Assembly (NCBI GenBank): GCA_963377175.1 | Contig: CAUJNA010003798.1 | Span: 294,001-358,000 of the forward strand | Source of the DNA: Effrenium voratum | Lineage: Eukaryota > Sar > Dinophyceae > Suessiales > Symbiodiniaceae | Direction of reading: 5' to 3' | Length of the DNA: 64,000 nt | Shown here: piece after piece, positions 1-10,123 of the stretch | Position numbering within the stretch: the first letter of the stretch is position 1 | Layout of the letters: each line of letters starts with the position of its first letter | Position numbers and translations under genes: made by a program | The notes under the pieces: model-generated | What the model saw: the letters and a program-made list of their open reading frames with translations, nothing else | The model's database searches: none | Told to the model about the DNA's origin: nothing

Positions 1-991
1 TTGATATGTCGTTAGGGTTAAATTGGAAACCAGCGATTTTGGCCTGCCCTGGGTCTACATATTGATCGAAGTATAAACACGTGTGAGAGACCCTGAAGAC
101 TATGTGTGAAGAGCCCTTTAGGTCCTGGGAGGATGAGGACACTCACCACTCGGCATGGGCATATAAATCTGAAGGTGTTAATCCAGAAAAATAGACACGT
201 AGAGAGAGGTGTCTAGCAATCAAAGTGTCAGAGAGAGAACCCGACTCTACGCCTCTCAATTCTACCATTCACACGTTGGATTCAAGATTGTCAAAGTGTA
301 CTTCAAAGTGTGATAAACCTCTTTGATTTCGCTGCACTTTTACCCCCAAGAAGGGTAGCCCTCGAAAACATCACGCCCAGAAGCGGGTTTGCGAGTGACA
401 GCTCAGGAAAAAAAACAACCCTACCCCCTACAAAGATTCAATCCGAAATACGAACCCCTTCGATCAGAAGGTAAGAACTTGGGACAGAAGGCCCCGAGAG
501 GCAGGCCTGCGCTTTCTTTGGATGTCCGGCATATACCAGCCTCCCCCATTCAGCACAGGCTCTGGGAAACGCACAGGACCTGCTGCTTTCTCGCATTGGT
601 TCAGCTTCAGCTTGAGTTGGCAAACCAAACGTAAGACTATGGCACACTTCCAGGGGAAGCCCACATGACCAAAAGTGGGCCGACCTATGGCACCAGCACT
701 CAAAATCTTCTCTCACTTGCCCAAAAGTAAGCGAGCCTTTGTTTTTTTGGGCTGAAACCACGATTTCATTTGATCAAGATCATGAAGATCCAAAAAAGTC
801 ATCGCCCTCTTCCAGGTCCTTCAGGCGGCCCCACCCAAGCTGCATTTTATCTATTTGTGATGGTTTCCATTACCCCAACCACTACCCTCAAACCACTACC
901 CCCACAAGTTTCATGGGATATGCAGCCACTATATGGCCACTATATACAGGCTGCAGTGGCCACCCCATCTTAGAAAGCCGCGATTTAGCAG
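1..991. other. Host DNA, no gene recognised
   Basis: Mixed-composition host sequence with only short accidental reading frames on both strands. I see no RNA gene, promoter or clear repeat family here. Confidence 0.5.
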
Positions 992-1104
992 AACTCGGCG
1001 GAAGCGATTCCAATGGCTGCGATGCTTCAGTCACGGCTGGGCTTGCCAAGGCCGGCCACGGGCATGGGAGTTCACTCGTCGCGCGCGCGTTCCTGGAAAG
1101 GAGG
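992..1104 (+). CDS. Exon-like island (unassigned)
   Basis: A GC-rich segment after a TTTAGCAG acceptor-like site, open in more than one plus-strand frame. One frame reads like protein and contains two in-frame Met (MAAMLQSRLGLPRPATGMG). It may be an exon of a host gene interrupted downstream by the provirus. No family is recognised and the ends are approximate. Confidence 0.3.
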
Positions 1105-1850
1105 TCTTTTTCGGGAGTTGGCACCCCTTTTTTGGGTCGGTTAAAAGGGAAACCACCAGGACCGCCACCAGTTCGGGGGGTCCGCCAAAAAAAACTAAGC
1201 CAGGGATCTTGAGAAGTGTTGGAGCCTCAAATCCAACCCATCCTGAGAAATGTTGGAGCCTGAACTCCCAAGCAAATTGACATGGAATGGTGGTATAGGC
1301 CTCTTGTAGAGGCTATGGTTGGACTTTGATACCATAAAATGGCCGGAAGTCCTGATGAATGGCCCATACAAAATTTTCTCGGAAGAAACTTATGTTTTTT
1401 TTTTCTCAACAGCTGTGAGTTGCTTTGACATCATAGGTGCTTTTAGGCCTACCATGGCCACTCCCTGAGAACCACGGAGTTCAAAAACCTGCCAGGATGC
1501 ATTTGGGCGGCTCGTCTTTTTCTGAGGGTACTCCCTTTTGGTTGGTTGCAAAGGAAAACCACAAGAACACACCATTGCGCTATATTGGGCGGTGATCCCA
1601 AAAGAAGACGAGCAATCCCTGAAACTTCCCGCCTCACTCGCCCTTTGGCGCGAATCGACCAAACATCGGATCTGACCTTTTGGTTTTCCCATGGTTCAAT
1701 CATTTTAGGCCCAAAAGGCTTGACTGCTTCTGGACTTTAACTTTTGGGGGAATCAAGTTGGGTTTTGCACTACCCCCCCCCAACAAGTTTTCAACTTGTT
1801 GCAGGTCGTTGCAGCCACCTTTTGAAGGCGATCGCCTTGTTCCGGCTTTA
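1105..1850. other. Host intron-like DNA
   Basis: Low-complexity runs (T and C homopolymers) and short accidental frames only. No gene or RNA is recognised. Confidence 0.45.
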
Positions 1851-2010
1851 GGCGCGCGCCGCGCGCCGAGCTGTGCCTTCGCAGGCTGGTGCATCTCTCC
1901 GCCTCCCCGGGGTGCTGCAAAGAGCCCTTGGCGCCTTTGGCGCGGGGAGCGTGGACGACGTCGTCGCCAGCGCTTCTTCGAGCGCCTCGTTTGGTCCAGC
2001 GAGGGCTGCG
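1851..2010 (+). CDS. Exon-like island (unassigned)
   Basis: A strongly GC-rich island bounded by a CTTTAG acceptor-like site. One plus-strand frame reads LPGVLQRALGAFGAGSVDDV. A minus-strand frame is also open and plausible, so the strand is uncertain. It is the last host island before the provirus. Confidence 0.3.
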
Positions 2011-2855
2011 GTTTGGTGGGTTGAGGCCACGTGGGTCCAAAAGGCAGCTGGGTCAAAGCAGGGGTTTGCCAAGTTCATGGTTGTAAAGAGATTTGTGGCC
2101 TCGATTACAGTGTGTCCGTGGGGAAAGCTTCCAGGAAAGTCGCCTCAATAATTTGCTATCACAAGTCAGCAGATTCGCGTTCCCGAGCGCTGGCTTGTGA
2201 TTTTGGCAAGCGCGAATGATAGTGACCGCGGGGCAGCGGGGCAGCCTCACTGATGAAGGGCAGCCTCACTGATGAAGGCTCAGTACTTGGCCCAGTTTGC
2301 CCGGACAGGCAAATCAGTCAGAGACACACATGAGCCTGCAATTTCATGGAGCTGTTAGGTCCAGACATTCCTTTGACAGGGAGTGTGCTGCTTCCCCCCC
2401 TTCCCCCACACATGGTTGCGCAACATGTCCTTGTAGGGCCACTTTCTGTAAGTGGCCCTCACCCCTAAATGATTTGCAGTAGGGATTAGTCTGCAGAAAG
2501 GGGCACCATGTCTCAATGGAACGTATGCGACCCGGGGCGACCCGAAAAAGGGGGGGGGGTGGCCATTCTATATATATCGCCATACGCTTTTTTTTTTTTG
2601 GTTTTTTTTTTTGGGGGTTGGCCATTTTGGGGCGTACAGATCCTAAACAAGACACCCCCCATCTGTCAGCAGTATGTTAAGAAAGCATAACCCCCCCCCC
2701 CCCCCCCTCCCCTTCCACCACTTTTGGACATCTTGGTGGCTCCCAGCCATCCCCTTAGCTGTTTAGATCCTTCTAGTTTTTAGTGGCAATTTCCATTAAA
2801 CCCACAAAAGTGAATCACTTTCAGCGGGGGATCTGAAAACGGGCAGCCCACCCCT
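2011..2855. other. Host DNA left of the provirus, repeat-bearing
   Basis: It holds a short tandem duplication of GGGCAGCCTCACTGATGAAG (about 2230-2280), T/G and C homopolymers (2590-2615, 2691-2708) and a dispersed host repeat at about 2713-2850. That repeat is similar to 52685-52810. No gene is recognised. Confidence 0.5.
2713..2850 (+). repeat. Dispersed host repeat flanking the provirus
   Basis: It shares CTTGGTGGCTCCCAGCCAT, the TTAGTGG(C/T)A-TTTCCA stretch and GATC(T)GAAAACGGGCAGCCCA with 52685-52810, in the same order. In the second copy the repeat runs on into a CTAGGTCC-family repeat, as it also would here without the provirus. Confidence 0.65.
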
Positions 2856-2860
2856 TCTAG
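2856..2860. repeat. Target-site duplication, left copy
   Basis: TCTAG immediately precedes the left inverted repeat and recurs directly after the right one at 23692-23696. A 4-6 bp duplication is what rve-type integrases leave. Confidence 0.8.
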
Positions 2861-3080
2861 ACCTACCAAAGGGCATGCCCCAGTTCAGATAAAATCCCCT
2901 CAGTCAACCACTTCAACCATATTAACCAACAGGGGCACGCCACCTCAACCAATTTTACCACCTAAATCCCAAAATCCCAAATTCCTAAAATATATTTTCC
3001 CAAAATCCCAAAATATAAAATCCCCATAATTTCAAAACATAAATCTTACAATGTTTTTTATTGTAAGGTTTATGGGTTAA
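2861..3080 (+). repeat. Left terminal inverted repeat of the provirus (220 bp)
   Basis: This is the reverse complement of 23472-23691, with one mismatch seen (AATTCC versus AATCCC near 2985). The outer part is GC-balanced; the inner part is AT-rich and made of short CCCAAAAT-like reiterations. The last ~40 bases form a hairpin (3038-3074) that also lies just past the stop of the first viral gene. Near-identity of the two repeats suggests recent integration or gene conversion. Confidence 0.95.
3038..3074 (-). terminator. 3'-end hairpin in left inverted repeat
   Basis: A 15-bp stem with one mismatch (CATAAATCTTACAAT pairing with ATTGTAAGGTTTATG) and a 7-base loop lies 7 bases past the stop of the gene at 3082-3609. 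The same hairpin recurs at 4294-4331 and 23478-23514. It is likely a transcript end or polyadenylation signal. Confidence 0.6.
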
Positions 3081-3081
3081 T

Positions 3082-3609
3082 TTATAATTTCAGTTCAGGG
3101 TAATAATTTAATTGACAAATCTCACTTATGTCATACATCATTTTAAAAATAATATTAATATCTCTCACTGTATTTTTAACATTAAACTTTTTATAAATTT
3201 CAATATAAAATTTGATATATTCTTTAATATCTTCTCCTTTCTTTTGACTATAACACAACATCCTTAATATATCATAAATCATTTCATATTTTTTCTTACT
3301 GATTTTAAGAAACTGTTTAACATAAACGTAAGGTGGTAATTTATTTGCAGTTAAAAATATCAAAATATCATATTCTACATTTCTTTCATCTATTTTTTTA
3401 ATCTCCAAAATATGTTCTATTATATTTTGATATCGTCTCCATCTTCTACAAGTTCTACATAAATCTTCTTCACCCAAAGCATAATCAATAATATTATTTA
3501 TTATTCCATTAGGTAAATTTAATTTATACAATTCCATATTTTCCTTTTTAAAGTGGCAACAATCATAGCATTTCTTATTAATATACTTATTGATTTCAAT
3601 ACCGTTCAT
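3082..3609 (-). CDS. Cys-motif protein, paralogue 1 (unknown function)
   Basis: 175 residues, not recognised by family. The N-terminal ~55 residues hold a CYDCCH motif, then LPNGIINNIIDY, then a CRTC pair. This CxxC / LP-x-N-x-I-x2-Y / CxxC arrangement recurs in the genes at 4064-4246 and 4327-4974, so the three look paralogous and probably bind zinc. The C-terminal ~120 residues are helical, rich in Lys, Ile and Tyr, and not shared with the others. Its upstream ~50 bases match those of the 4327-4974 gene, and a shared hairpin lies downstream. It is the first gene inside the left repeat. A regulatory or host-interaction role is only a guess. Confidence 0.75.
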   Translation of the reverse strand: MNGIEINKYINKKCYDCCHFKKENMELYKLNLPNGIINNIIDYALGEEDLCRTCRRWRRYQNIIEHILEIKKIDERNVEYDILIFLTANKLPPYVYVKQFLKISKKKYEMIYDILRMLCYSQKKGEDIKEYIKFYIEIYKKFNVKNTVRDINIIFKMMYDISEICQLNYYPELKL

Positions 3610-3657
3610 TTCTTCACTATTAATATAAGGTGTTTTTTCTTTAGGACTATTTCGCCT
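3608..3657 (-). promoter_or_regulatory. Early-type promoter shared with the 4974 gene
   Basis: Read on the minus strand, the stretch before the start contains CGAAATA, TAAAGAAAAAAC, CCTTATA and TAGTGAA. It matches the segment upstream of the 4327-4974 gene in order and spacing. Confidence 0.55.
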
Positions 3658-3687
3658 AAAACTAAATTATTAATTTAATTCTTTCTA

Positions 3688-4059
3688 TTATTTTGTCACA
3701 TGTTGTTTCATTATAAAATTATTTTTTATTTGTTTTCTAAACATTCCCATTATTCCAATCGCACGTTTTATTGTATATCTAAGTTCGTGAGTTTTATACT
3801 CATCATTTAAAAACTCATTTAAAAAATCAAACAATACAACATATTTTAAACGTTTAATATTAAAAGACATATTGTATAATTGTTTTACAATACTATAATA
3901 CTTAAAAATAAAATCATTATTATATCCTTCGTCGTTACATTCTAATAAATTATCAAATCCTTCTATAGTTAAGAAATTATTCATTTCAATAAATACAAAT
4001 ATTTCTAAATCATCATCAATAGTTTCATTATTTATAATATCAATATCCTTGTTATTCAT
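3688..4059 (-). CDS. Small acidic protein of unknown function
   Basis: 123 residues, not recognised. The first ~40 residues are rich in Asp, Glu, Asn and Ile (DIDIINNETIDDDLEIFVF). The rest is predicted helical with a basic tail. No Cys motif or membrane segment is visible. It starts only 4 bases after the stop of the 4064-4246 gene, so the two probably share a transcript. Base composition matches the rest of the element. Confidence 0.6.
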   Translation of the reverse strand: MNNKDIDIINNETIDDDLEIFVFIEMNNFLTIEGFDNLLECNDEGYNNDFIFKYYSIVKQLYNMSFNIKRLKYVVLFDFLNEFLNDEYKTHELRYTIKRAIGIMGMFRKQIKNNFIMKQHVTK

Positions 4060-4063
4060 ATCA

Positions 4064-4246
4064 TCAATTTGTTTTTATAATTCTATTGCAATTATTGCAT
4101 ATTATATATTGACAAATATTATTACAAACACCATTTGCAAAACCCCGTTCAATTGGTAATTTGAGCATTTCACAGTCTTTACATTTATAACTCATAAACT
4201 TGTTTTTCAATATATCTTTAGCATTGATACCGACTGTATCACTCAT
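4064..4246 (-). CDS. Cys-motif mini-protein, paralogue 2
   Basis: 60 residues made almost entirely of the motif shared with its neighbours: YKCKDC, then LPIERGFANGVCNNICQY, then CNNC. Two CxxC pairs about 30 residues apart suggest one zinc site. It lacks the long C-terminal region of paralogues 1 and 3, so it may be the minimal fold or a truncated copy. It is followed after 4 bases by the 3688-4059 gene. Confidence 0.6.
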   Translation of the reverse strand: MSDTVGINAKDILKNKFMSYKCKDCEMLKLPIERGFANGVCNNICQYIICNNCNRIIKTN

Positions 4247-4293
4247 TCCGCTATAATATATTAAGTTATCATTTATTCAAGTCATTTTGAAAT

Positions 4294-4331
4294 CATAAAT
4301 CTTACAATGTTTTTTTATTGTAAGGTTTATG
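4294..4331 (-). terminator. 3'-end hairpin, internal copy of the inverted-repeat hairpin
   Basis: Stem CATAAATCTTACAAT / ATTGTAAGGTTTATG overlaps the stop codon of the 4327-4974 gene. The same stem occurs in both terminal repeats, so this signal was copied along with the paralogous genes or from the terminus. Confidence 0.6.
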
Positions 4332-4974
4332 GATTAAAATAATGGTCAGGCAATATGTCTTCAAATATGTAATCTACATATTTATCTATATCACCAATGT
4401 ATATATATTTGATATTGTTTTTTCCTATTATTGAATAAATATATTCCCAAAAGAATAAATACAACAATAGACATACTTTATATTTAGTGTTGTAGTAATA
4501 CCATATACTATATTTAGTTGCTCTAAATTCGTTCAAGACTTCGTTTATTTTATCTTTGTCTAATAAATGCCAGTCAATCCATTCAAACAAATAACGGTAT
4601 TTTTTGACAAATGCTTTATATGGTTTAATTGCGTTTGTTCCTCCAAACCTCCTAATTAAATCTATATTACTAAAGAATTCATCAATTTCATTTTCATATG
4701 ACTTTCTGGAAATCTTCTGGTAAAAGTGTATAGGAAATCTTGCTTGGTGTCGCATAAAGAATTTTAATTGTAATTGAAACTTTGTATATCCCTTATCCTT
4801 ATGTTCTTCAACAAAAAACTTTTCAAGGTCTCTTGTTATACAGCATTGATTGCAATATACATTATATTCACTTATTTTATTACTTACATTTGCCGGTAGT
4901 ATATGATGTAAGGTTAAACTCAAATTATTCATTTTGCATTTACAGCATTCGCACTTGTTATAGTTAAACAACAT
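4327..4974 (-). CDS. Cys-motif protein, paralogue 3 (HNH-like beginning)
   Basis: 215 residues. The N-terminus has CECCKC, then LTLHHILPANVSNKISEY, then CNQC, matching the CxxC / LP..N.I..Y / CxxC pattern of the two genes further left. The LHHILP stretch after a CxxC pair also resembles the start of an HNH nuclease, but no complete HNH motif follows. The C-terminal ~150 residues are rich in Phe, Tyr and Trp and predicted helical. It shares its ~50-base promoter with the 3082-3609 gene. The function is unknown; zinc binding is likely. Confidence 0.7.
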   Translation of the reverse strand: MLFNYNKCECCKCKMNNLSLTLHHILPANVSNKISEYNVYCNQCCITRDLEKFFVEEHKDKGYTKFQLQLKFFMRHQARFPIHFYQKISRKSYENEIDEFFSNIDLIRRFGGTNAIKPYKAFVKKYRYLFEWIDWHLLDKDKINEVLNEFRATKYSIWYYYNTKYKVCLLLYLFFWEYIYSIIGKNNIKYIYIGDIDKYVDYIFEDILPDHYFNP

Positions 4975-5022
4975 TTCACTAATATTATAAGGCGTTTTTT
5001 CTTTAACTGTATTTCGTTTAAT
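4973..5022 (-). promoter_or_regulatory. Early-type promoter upstream of paralogue 3
   Basis: Minus-strand reading has CGAAATA, TTAAAGAAAAAACGCC, TTATAATATTA and GTGAA just before ATG. It aligns with the upstream segment of the 3082-3609 gene and, more loosely, with that of the 10268-10519 gene. Confidence 0.55.
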
Positions 5023-5029
5023 ATTAAAC
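5016..5029. terminator. Perfect AT palindrome at integrase stop
   Basis: GTTTAATATTAAAC is a 14-bp palindrome spanning the integrase stop codon. It could act like the longer hairpins at other viral 3' ends, but it has no loop. Confidence 0.35.
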
Positions 5030-5941
5030 TTTCAATAATTCGTGTCTCAAATAAGGATTAGTTTTTCCTTCCAAATGAAAATAAGATTGCCCTAATTTAC
5101 TATCAATTGATTTTACTTTAAATACTTCTTTTAACCAATGACTGGTATGTGCCTTTTCGCTTATGCCTTTCTTCCTCATTATTTTTACATTACTTCCTAC
5201 GTTTAATTCTGGATACATTCTAGTTTTCTTTGCTTGCATTGTAATATTCATTTTTACCTCAAATTCATTCTTTTTTAATCTTGCCTGTGCTGGAACAAAG
5301 CGGGTGGCAGAATGCACCATCTTATTATTGTAAGTTAATAATATTTCAAAAATATAATCTGTCCATTGGATATTCTGCTTTCCATTTTTCTTGTCCGCTT
5401 CAACTCGTTTAAACAGTTGATCTTTAAAAGTCTGAATTCCACGCTCCGCAAATGCTGGATGACCTCTAGTTCTATGTAATTCAATTTTCTCCTCCTTCAA
5501 ATAATCTAATACTGATTGATTAAAAAAACTGCCTTCCTCGTCGGTATAAATTAATTTCGGTTTGCCACCCATCTTATTGATATTCTCCATCATTCCTGCT
5601 AAAATGTCTGGCGGTGTCTTGGATTTAATTGGCACGATATGCATATATTTGCTAAAAATATCAATGCATATCATTCCAATTCTAAATGTTTGATTTTCCA
5701 AATCATTTTTAGAAATGAAAAACATATCAACTTGAAATTCCCAGAAACTATGCGGGGCAATAAAGCTATTTTCACCTCTCATCTTTCTTTTTTCTTCTAC
5801 ATTCTTACTAAAGAATTCATTAATATCGTTTATTGTAATACTACTATCTTTTTGCTTAGCATCCTTGAGGGTTGTTTGTTTTGAACCATAACCGCTTCTA
5901 TCATAATATACACTCTTGATAATTTCTTGTGTTGAACTCAT
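5024..5941 (-). CDS. rve-family (retroviral-type DDE) integrase
   Basis: 305 residues. It joins linear viral DNA to host DNA and explains the 5-bp duplication. The RNase H-fold core runs from about residue 64 to 200, with acidic residues at D72 (FQVDMFF), D134 (YTDEEGSF) and E166 (AERGIQTFK). The last two are closer together than the usual 35-residue spacing. A C-terminal SH3-like barrel at about 240-305 (GSNVKIMRKKG ... LRHELLKV) is typical of Polinton and virophage integrases. The N-terminal ~60 residues are charged and lack an obvious HHCC zinc finger. It lies directly downstream of the replication protein. All three catalytic positions are present, so it looks functional. Confidence 0.93.
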   Translation of the reverse strand: MSSTQEIIKSVYYDRSGYGSKQTTLKDAKQKDSSITINDINEFFSKNVEEKRKMRGENSFIAPHSFWEFQVDMFFISKNDLENQTFRIGMICIDIFSKYMHIVPIKSKTPPDILAGMMENINKMGGKPKLIYTDEEGSFFNQSVLDYLKEEKIELHRTRGHPAFAERGIQTFKDQLFKRVEADKKNGKQNIQWTDYIFEILLTYNNKMVHSATRFVPAQARLKKNEFEVKMNITMQAKKTRMYPELNVGSNVKIMRKKGISEKAHTSHWLKEVFKVKSIDSKLGQSYFHLEGKTNPYLRHELLKV

Positions 5942-5956
5942 TAATTAAGTTAATAA

Positions 5957-5989
5957 AATAATTTTGAAAAACTCATTTTCAAAATTATT
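5957..5989 (-). terminator. 14-bp perfect hairpin after the replication gene
   Basis: AATAATTTTGAAAA pairs perfectly with TTTTCAAAATTATT across a 5-base loop. It lies immediately past the replication-protein stop and before the integrase start. This is one of the clearest 3'-end hairpins of the element. Confidence 0.7.
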
Positions 5990-8900
5990 CATGACGCGCT
6001 GCAATTGCAATAGACACAAAAGGCGGTGCAGTTTTCAACTGTGTGGCATAACTCATTATCACAACGTTGAGCAGTGAAGTTAGAACTTATCTTTCCTCCT
6101 CTTGTATCTAGATTAAATTTAATTCCGCAGTTTTGGCAACAGGATTTGAAGTATTTTAAGCACCAGTTTTCGTCAATGTATTGCTCTTCGTCTATTTCTC
6201 TTTTTGCTACTCTATCTTGCTGTTTATATCCTTCAACTTTGTTTTTAAAATAGTTGATTACCAAACTCTTAAACATATCTTCATCTCCCTCTTTGTTCTT
6301 GTAAAAATAGACATTGTTAAAATCCCTCGCTCGTGTGATACTCGTCCACAACCATTCCCTACAAACTAAATAATCTTTGTTCCATTCGTGAATGGTCATA
6401 TTATCACTGATTGATGTCCCCTGTCTGCTATGAGTGGTAGCACAGTAGGCATATCTAAAATGCTTATCTACAATATCAATGTCAAGTGTTCTAATGTTCT
6501 CTGCATCCTTGATATCTTGTATTGTTATCTTGTATCCTTCGTTATTAACAACCTTCCACCTAATATTAACATTCAGTTTTCCTTCCTTGTCCTTTTTGTA
6601 AAGTCTGCATATTAAGATTTCTCCAATTTCATATTTGCATGTTTTACCTAATCTTTTTCTAATCTCATTGGATACTGCCTCACATCTAATATTTGTATAT
6701 GCTATGTTGTTTTCACTATTCATAACATCTTTAGTAAATTTGAAATGCTTAACTATCCATTCTTCAACTGCCATCTTTTTAATCCAAAAGTCATCATAGA
6801 TTTCATTCAGTTTCTTTCTGTTTCTTTCTCCTTCTTCTGTATCCTTACCGCCTACTCGCTTACATATCTTTAAAAATATATTATATTTAAAAATAATGTC
6901 AATACATTTGTCAATGTATTCGCCTGCGTTTTGAGTATTAGTGAAAGGTTCAATCGGTGGCAGTTGCTTGACATCACCGGCACCTATAATTACGATGTCA
7001 GGATTGTTATTTGCAAACACCCTTATTTTGTTCAATATGTAAGGACTGGACATATAAATCTCATCAAACACTATACATTGAAAATCTGAATAATCAAACT
7101 TTGGTTGGTCATCCCCTTTATCAACTGGAATACTAAAGAATGTATTTACTGTCACCGCTTCGCATTCAATCTCTTGTTTTAACATATTTTGAGGCACTAC
7201 AAAAAGTGTATTGTGTCCTAAATTTTCCATATACTTGCCTATAAAACTTTTACCGCTCCCAGCAAATTTTGCTCTAATCATAACTCTTCTTTTTTCAACA
7301 ATCTTATTACAGATGCTTTCAACATCCCACTCATCTTCAATTGGTATTGTTTCATTCTGAAAAGTTGGTATTTTTACTAACTCATTAAATTTCCAATTGT
7401 AATCAGTTTCCAGTTCATAGACTTTATTATTTTCTACTCTCCAACCTCCAATATCATTATGAAAATCTAACAACTTCTTTGCCTTCCTTACATCTTTCTT
7501 TGCAATATGAAAGGCATCGGTTTTCACCGCATAAACTTTAATACTATTTGCTTTCAGTTTTTCAAAAGTTTCATACATGTTAAAATTATGACCTTGTAAT
7601 AATAATTCTTTAATATACCTAAATCCGTTCATTAGTTTTCTTTGGTCGGTAAGACAAACAACATAATAGTTGGCAGTCTTACTTATCTTTTCAGTTTCCC
7701 TATATTTCTCGCCCCGTTCGCTGTAATAAGTCTTGCCGTCTTCAACTTTGCAATCGATACCAAATTCAGGAAATGTCATACTACCATTTACATGTTGGAA
7801 GTATGGTCTGTCATCTTCGGAGAGTTCAATACTCCACTCATCATCGTTTAATAGTTGCCATTTATTAAAACACTCATATTCTTCATCATCCAAAACATAC
7901 AGTCTGCCTCCATGGGTTCTTTGATGATGTAAAGCATGTCCTACATTGTCAAAGATCCTACTCACTGACTTTCTGTTATATGATTTTTCCATTAGTCCAA
8001 AAGTAATATTTGCTATTGTCTTCTTGATTTTGTTGTTTTGCTCCTCGTCAGGACTGATGTTTGATTTAAACAATTCGCTTATCGCTTTCTTGTATTTTAC
8101 CTTCAACACTTGCGACGGTGTTTTATAATATAGTATTTTCATCACAACGCCTCGTTTAACCAATTCTTTTAAGTATTTACCATACACCAGATTAAATTTT
8201 TTGTTAAAAAAGATGTTGCCCTGATTTGCTTGAACATAATACAGTGTGTAATTGTTAAATCTGTTGAAATCGCAAGTGTGATCGTAAGGTTTCCACACAT
8301 CAAACTCTTTAAAAATCGGGATATAATTAATCTTGCTTCCTTGATGTGTAAATGCTTTACATGTGTCAATGCTACATCTTTCATTGACGCTCGCCAGAGC
8401 CTCGCGAACATTCGCGACTTCTACTTCCTTACCTACATTGCTTCTCATCATGCCGTGTGCTACGATTGTTCTGCATTCATCCAAAATCTGGACATCAACT
8501 TCATTATAATAACTCTTGTAGTTTTCGCACAACAATTGTCTGTTAAATTTAAACATTTCTTCACTGATGTTATTATATACCTCTTCTTCGTCAACTGCGA
8601 TGTCCTCATCAATTCTGTCTCTGTCAAAATTCTGGTTTACTATTGAATAATAAACTTTCTTTTGCTTCTTTCCTATTTGATGCGTAAAATCCATTTTGAT
8701 TTCAGTTGTCCTACCTGCAGTGTATCCTATTTGTGGTTCATATCCTATCTGCTTGAGTTCAAAAACTGCCTTGTCTAAATCATTGCCTTTCAATATCAAC
8801 TTGTATTCATCTTCCTCATTGAGTTTTAATATGTCGTCCAAATGTTCAATCATCTTATATTTGATGGGTGTCTCCCTGCTACTGATGTAATAATTGCTAT

Positions 8901-10123
8901 GGATTTTAAGCTTATGGACGTCTTCTACATTCGGGTTTGCTTTAAGATTTTTCATGTCGTGGTTCAATGTGTAAATATGACTGTTCTTTACTAAACCGTT
9001 AAAAGTAATCATTTTTTTGCTGTAGAAGTCTTTTGGATCATGCTTGTAAATCAATTTGCTGTCAATGTCATAAATTCTTGCTTTGATGTCAAACTGTTTA
9101 AACACAGCATCCATTTGCATGATTGAAGCACCGTGCTTTTTGAAATTTTCATCGCTTTTGTTGATGATTTCTAATATCCTCTCTCTGGTTAAATTCTTCT
9201 TTTTGGTTCTTTTGTGCCTCATCAGCGTGTCCGCGTAGTGTTCCATCAACGTATTAATCCAGCACTCATTTTCAATATGCTCACCTTTTTTTATTGCTTC
9301 CTTCAATGTTAAGCAGTCAGGGTTCAATTCGGTTTGAATGTATCTATGATGAATACTTATGTTATGTTTAGTGTCGGTGAGTTCATCATCAAAAATATCA
9401 TAATCTACTGCGTCCTCATCAACTAATTCGGCACTTTCTATTTTGATGCAATCAAGGTAGTTATAAACCTCGCCATCTGTAAAACTCTTAAACGCTGGGT
9501 CGCTTCTCATCACTGCCACCAGTTTATGAAACTTATGTTTATCAAAATGCTTTGTAATTTTAACATTAACAGCATTAGTAATAAACTCCCACTGTGCTTT
9601 TACGTTGCCTGCCCTTTTAACGTTAGGATATAGCAACGGGTAGTATTTAATACCATTCAATCTAAAAAAACCGGATTTTGTAGCGCGTCCTTCGTCTTTA
9701 GTAAAAAGAATATATTTAATAACAATCGTTTTTCTGTCCTTCGTTATGTTGTCTCTATACATCCTTTGAATTCTTCGTAAGGGTGTTTTTTCATTAATTC
9801 TTCTCCTGATTGTTGCTAGTTTCTTGCCTCTGACTGCCTTTTCAGTTGTTGGTTTCATTCTCTCGCCTATGGGTGATATGTTTTGGTATTTGGCAACTGC
9901 CTTTTCATATTGCTTCAGTCCTTTCTTCAATTCCTTGTCGTTTGTTGCAATGATGCCATTGATTAATTTGTTTGCCGTGTCAAATTGAACAATTTTGCGG
10001 TCTTCATAAAAATCAATGATGGTATTGACTTTCTGTAGGGTTTGAGCGGTAATACTGCCCCTTTTCCTGTCTCTTGTGTTTTTTAGGTCTTGAATGTTTG
10101 TATCTATACGTTTTTTTTGTCAT
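5989..10123 (-). CDS. Giant replication protein: PolB palm + SF1 helicase fusion (5' frame break)
   Basis: An open frame of over 1300 residues is seen at 5989-9930. Residue numbers count from a TTG codon at 9930. C223 (NECWINTLMEH) and H318 (KNSHIYTLNHD) suggest an OTU- or papain-like thiol-protease fold; this part is weak. PolB motifs follow: A at D522 (IDTCKAF), B as K637-x3-N641-x2-F644-G645 (KKTIANITFG), C at D805 (KTDAFHI, one Asp instead of DTD). The SF1 (Pif1/RecD-like) helicase has Walker A K894 (AGSGKS), Walker B D956-E957 and motif III at 985-992 (GDVKQLPP). Motifs V/VI are ATTHSRQGTS and TSITRARD. The last ~70 residues hold about ten Cys. No in-frame ATG begins the protein. The frame continues upstream to an 8-T run (10111-10118), and ATG at 10121-10123 is one base out of frame, so one extra T probably breaks the gene. 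Confidence 0.9.
10111..10118 (-). other. Homopolymer frame break at start of replication gene
   Basis: Eight T (A on the coding strand) separate the only nearby ATG from about 60 further codons that are open and in frame with the replication protein. A run of seven would join them. In the present frame a TGA lies directly upstream. Options are a real mutation, slippage during expression, or a read error. Confidence 0.65.

Noticed and set aside
2691..2708. Poly-C run as a viral boundary
   Set aside because: The inverted repeats and TCTAG duplication place the boundary at 2861; the run is host low complexity.
4919..4974. HNH endonuclease call for the 4327-4974 gene
   Set aside because: The CxxC...HH start is suggestive but the later N and H of the motif are not visible, and the same region aligns with two non-HNH-like neighbours.
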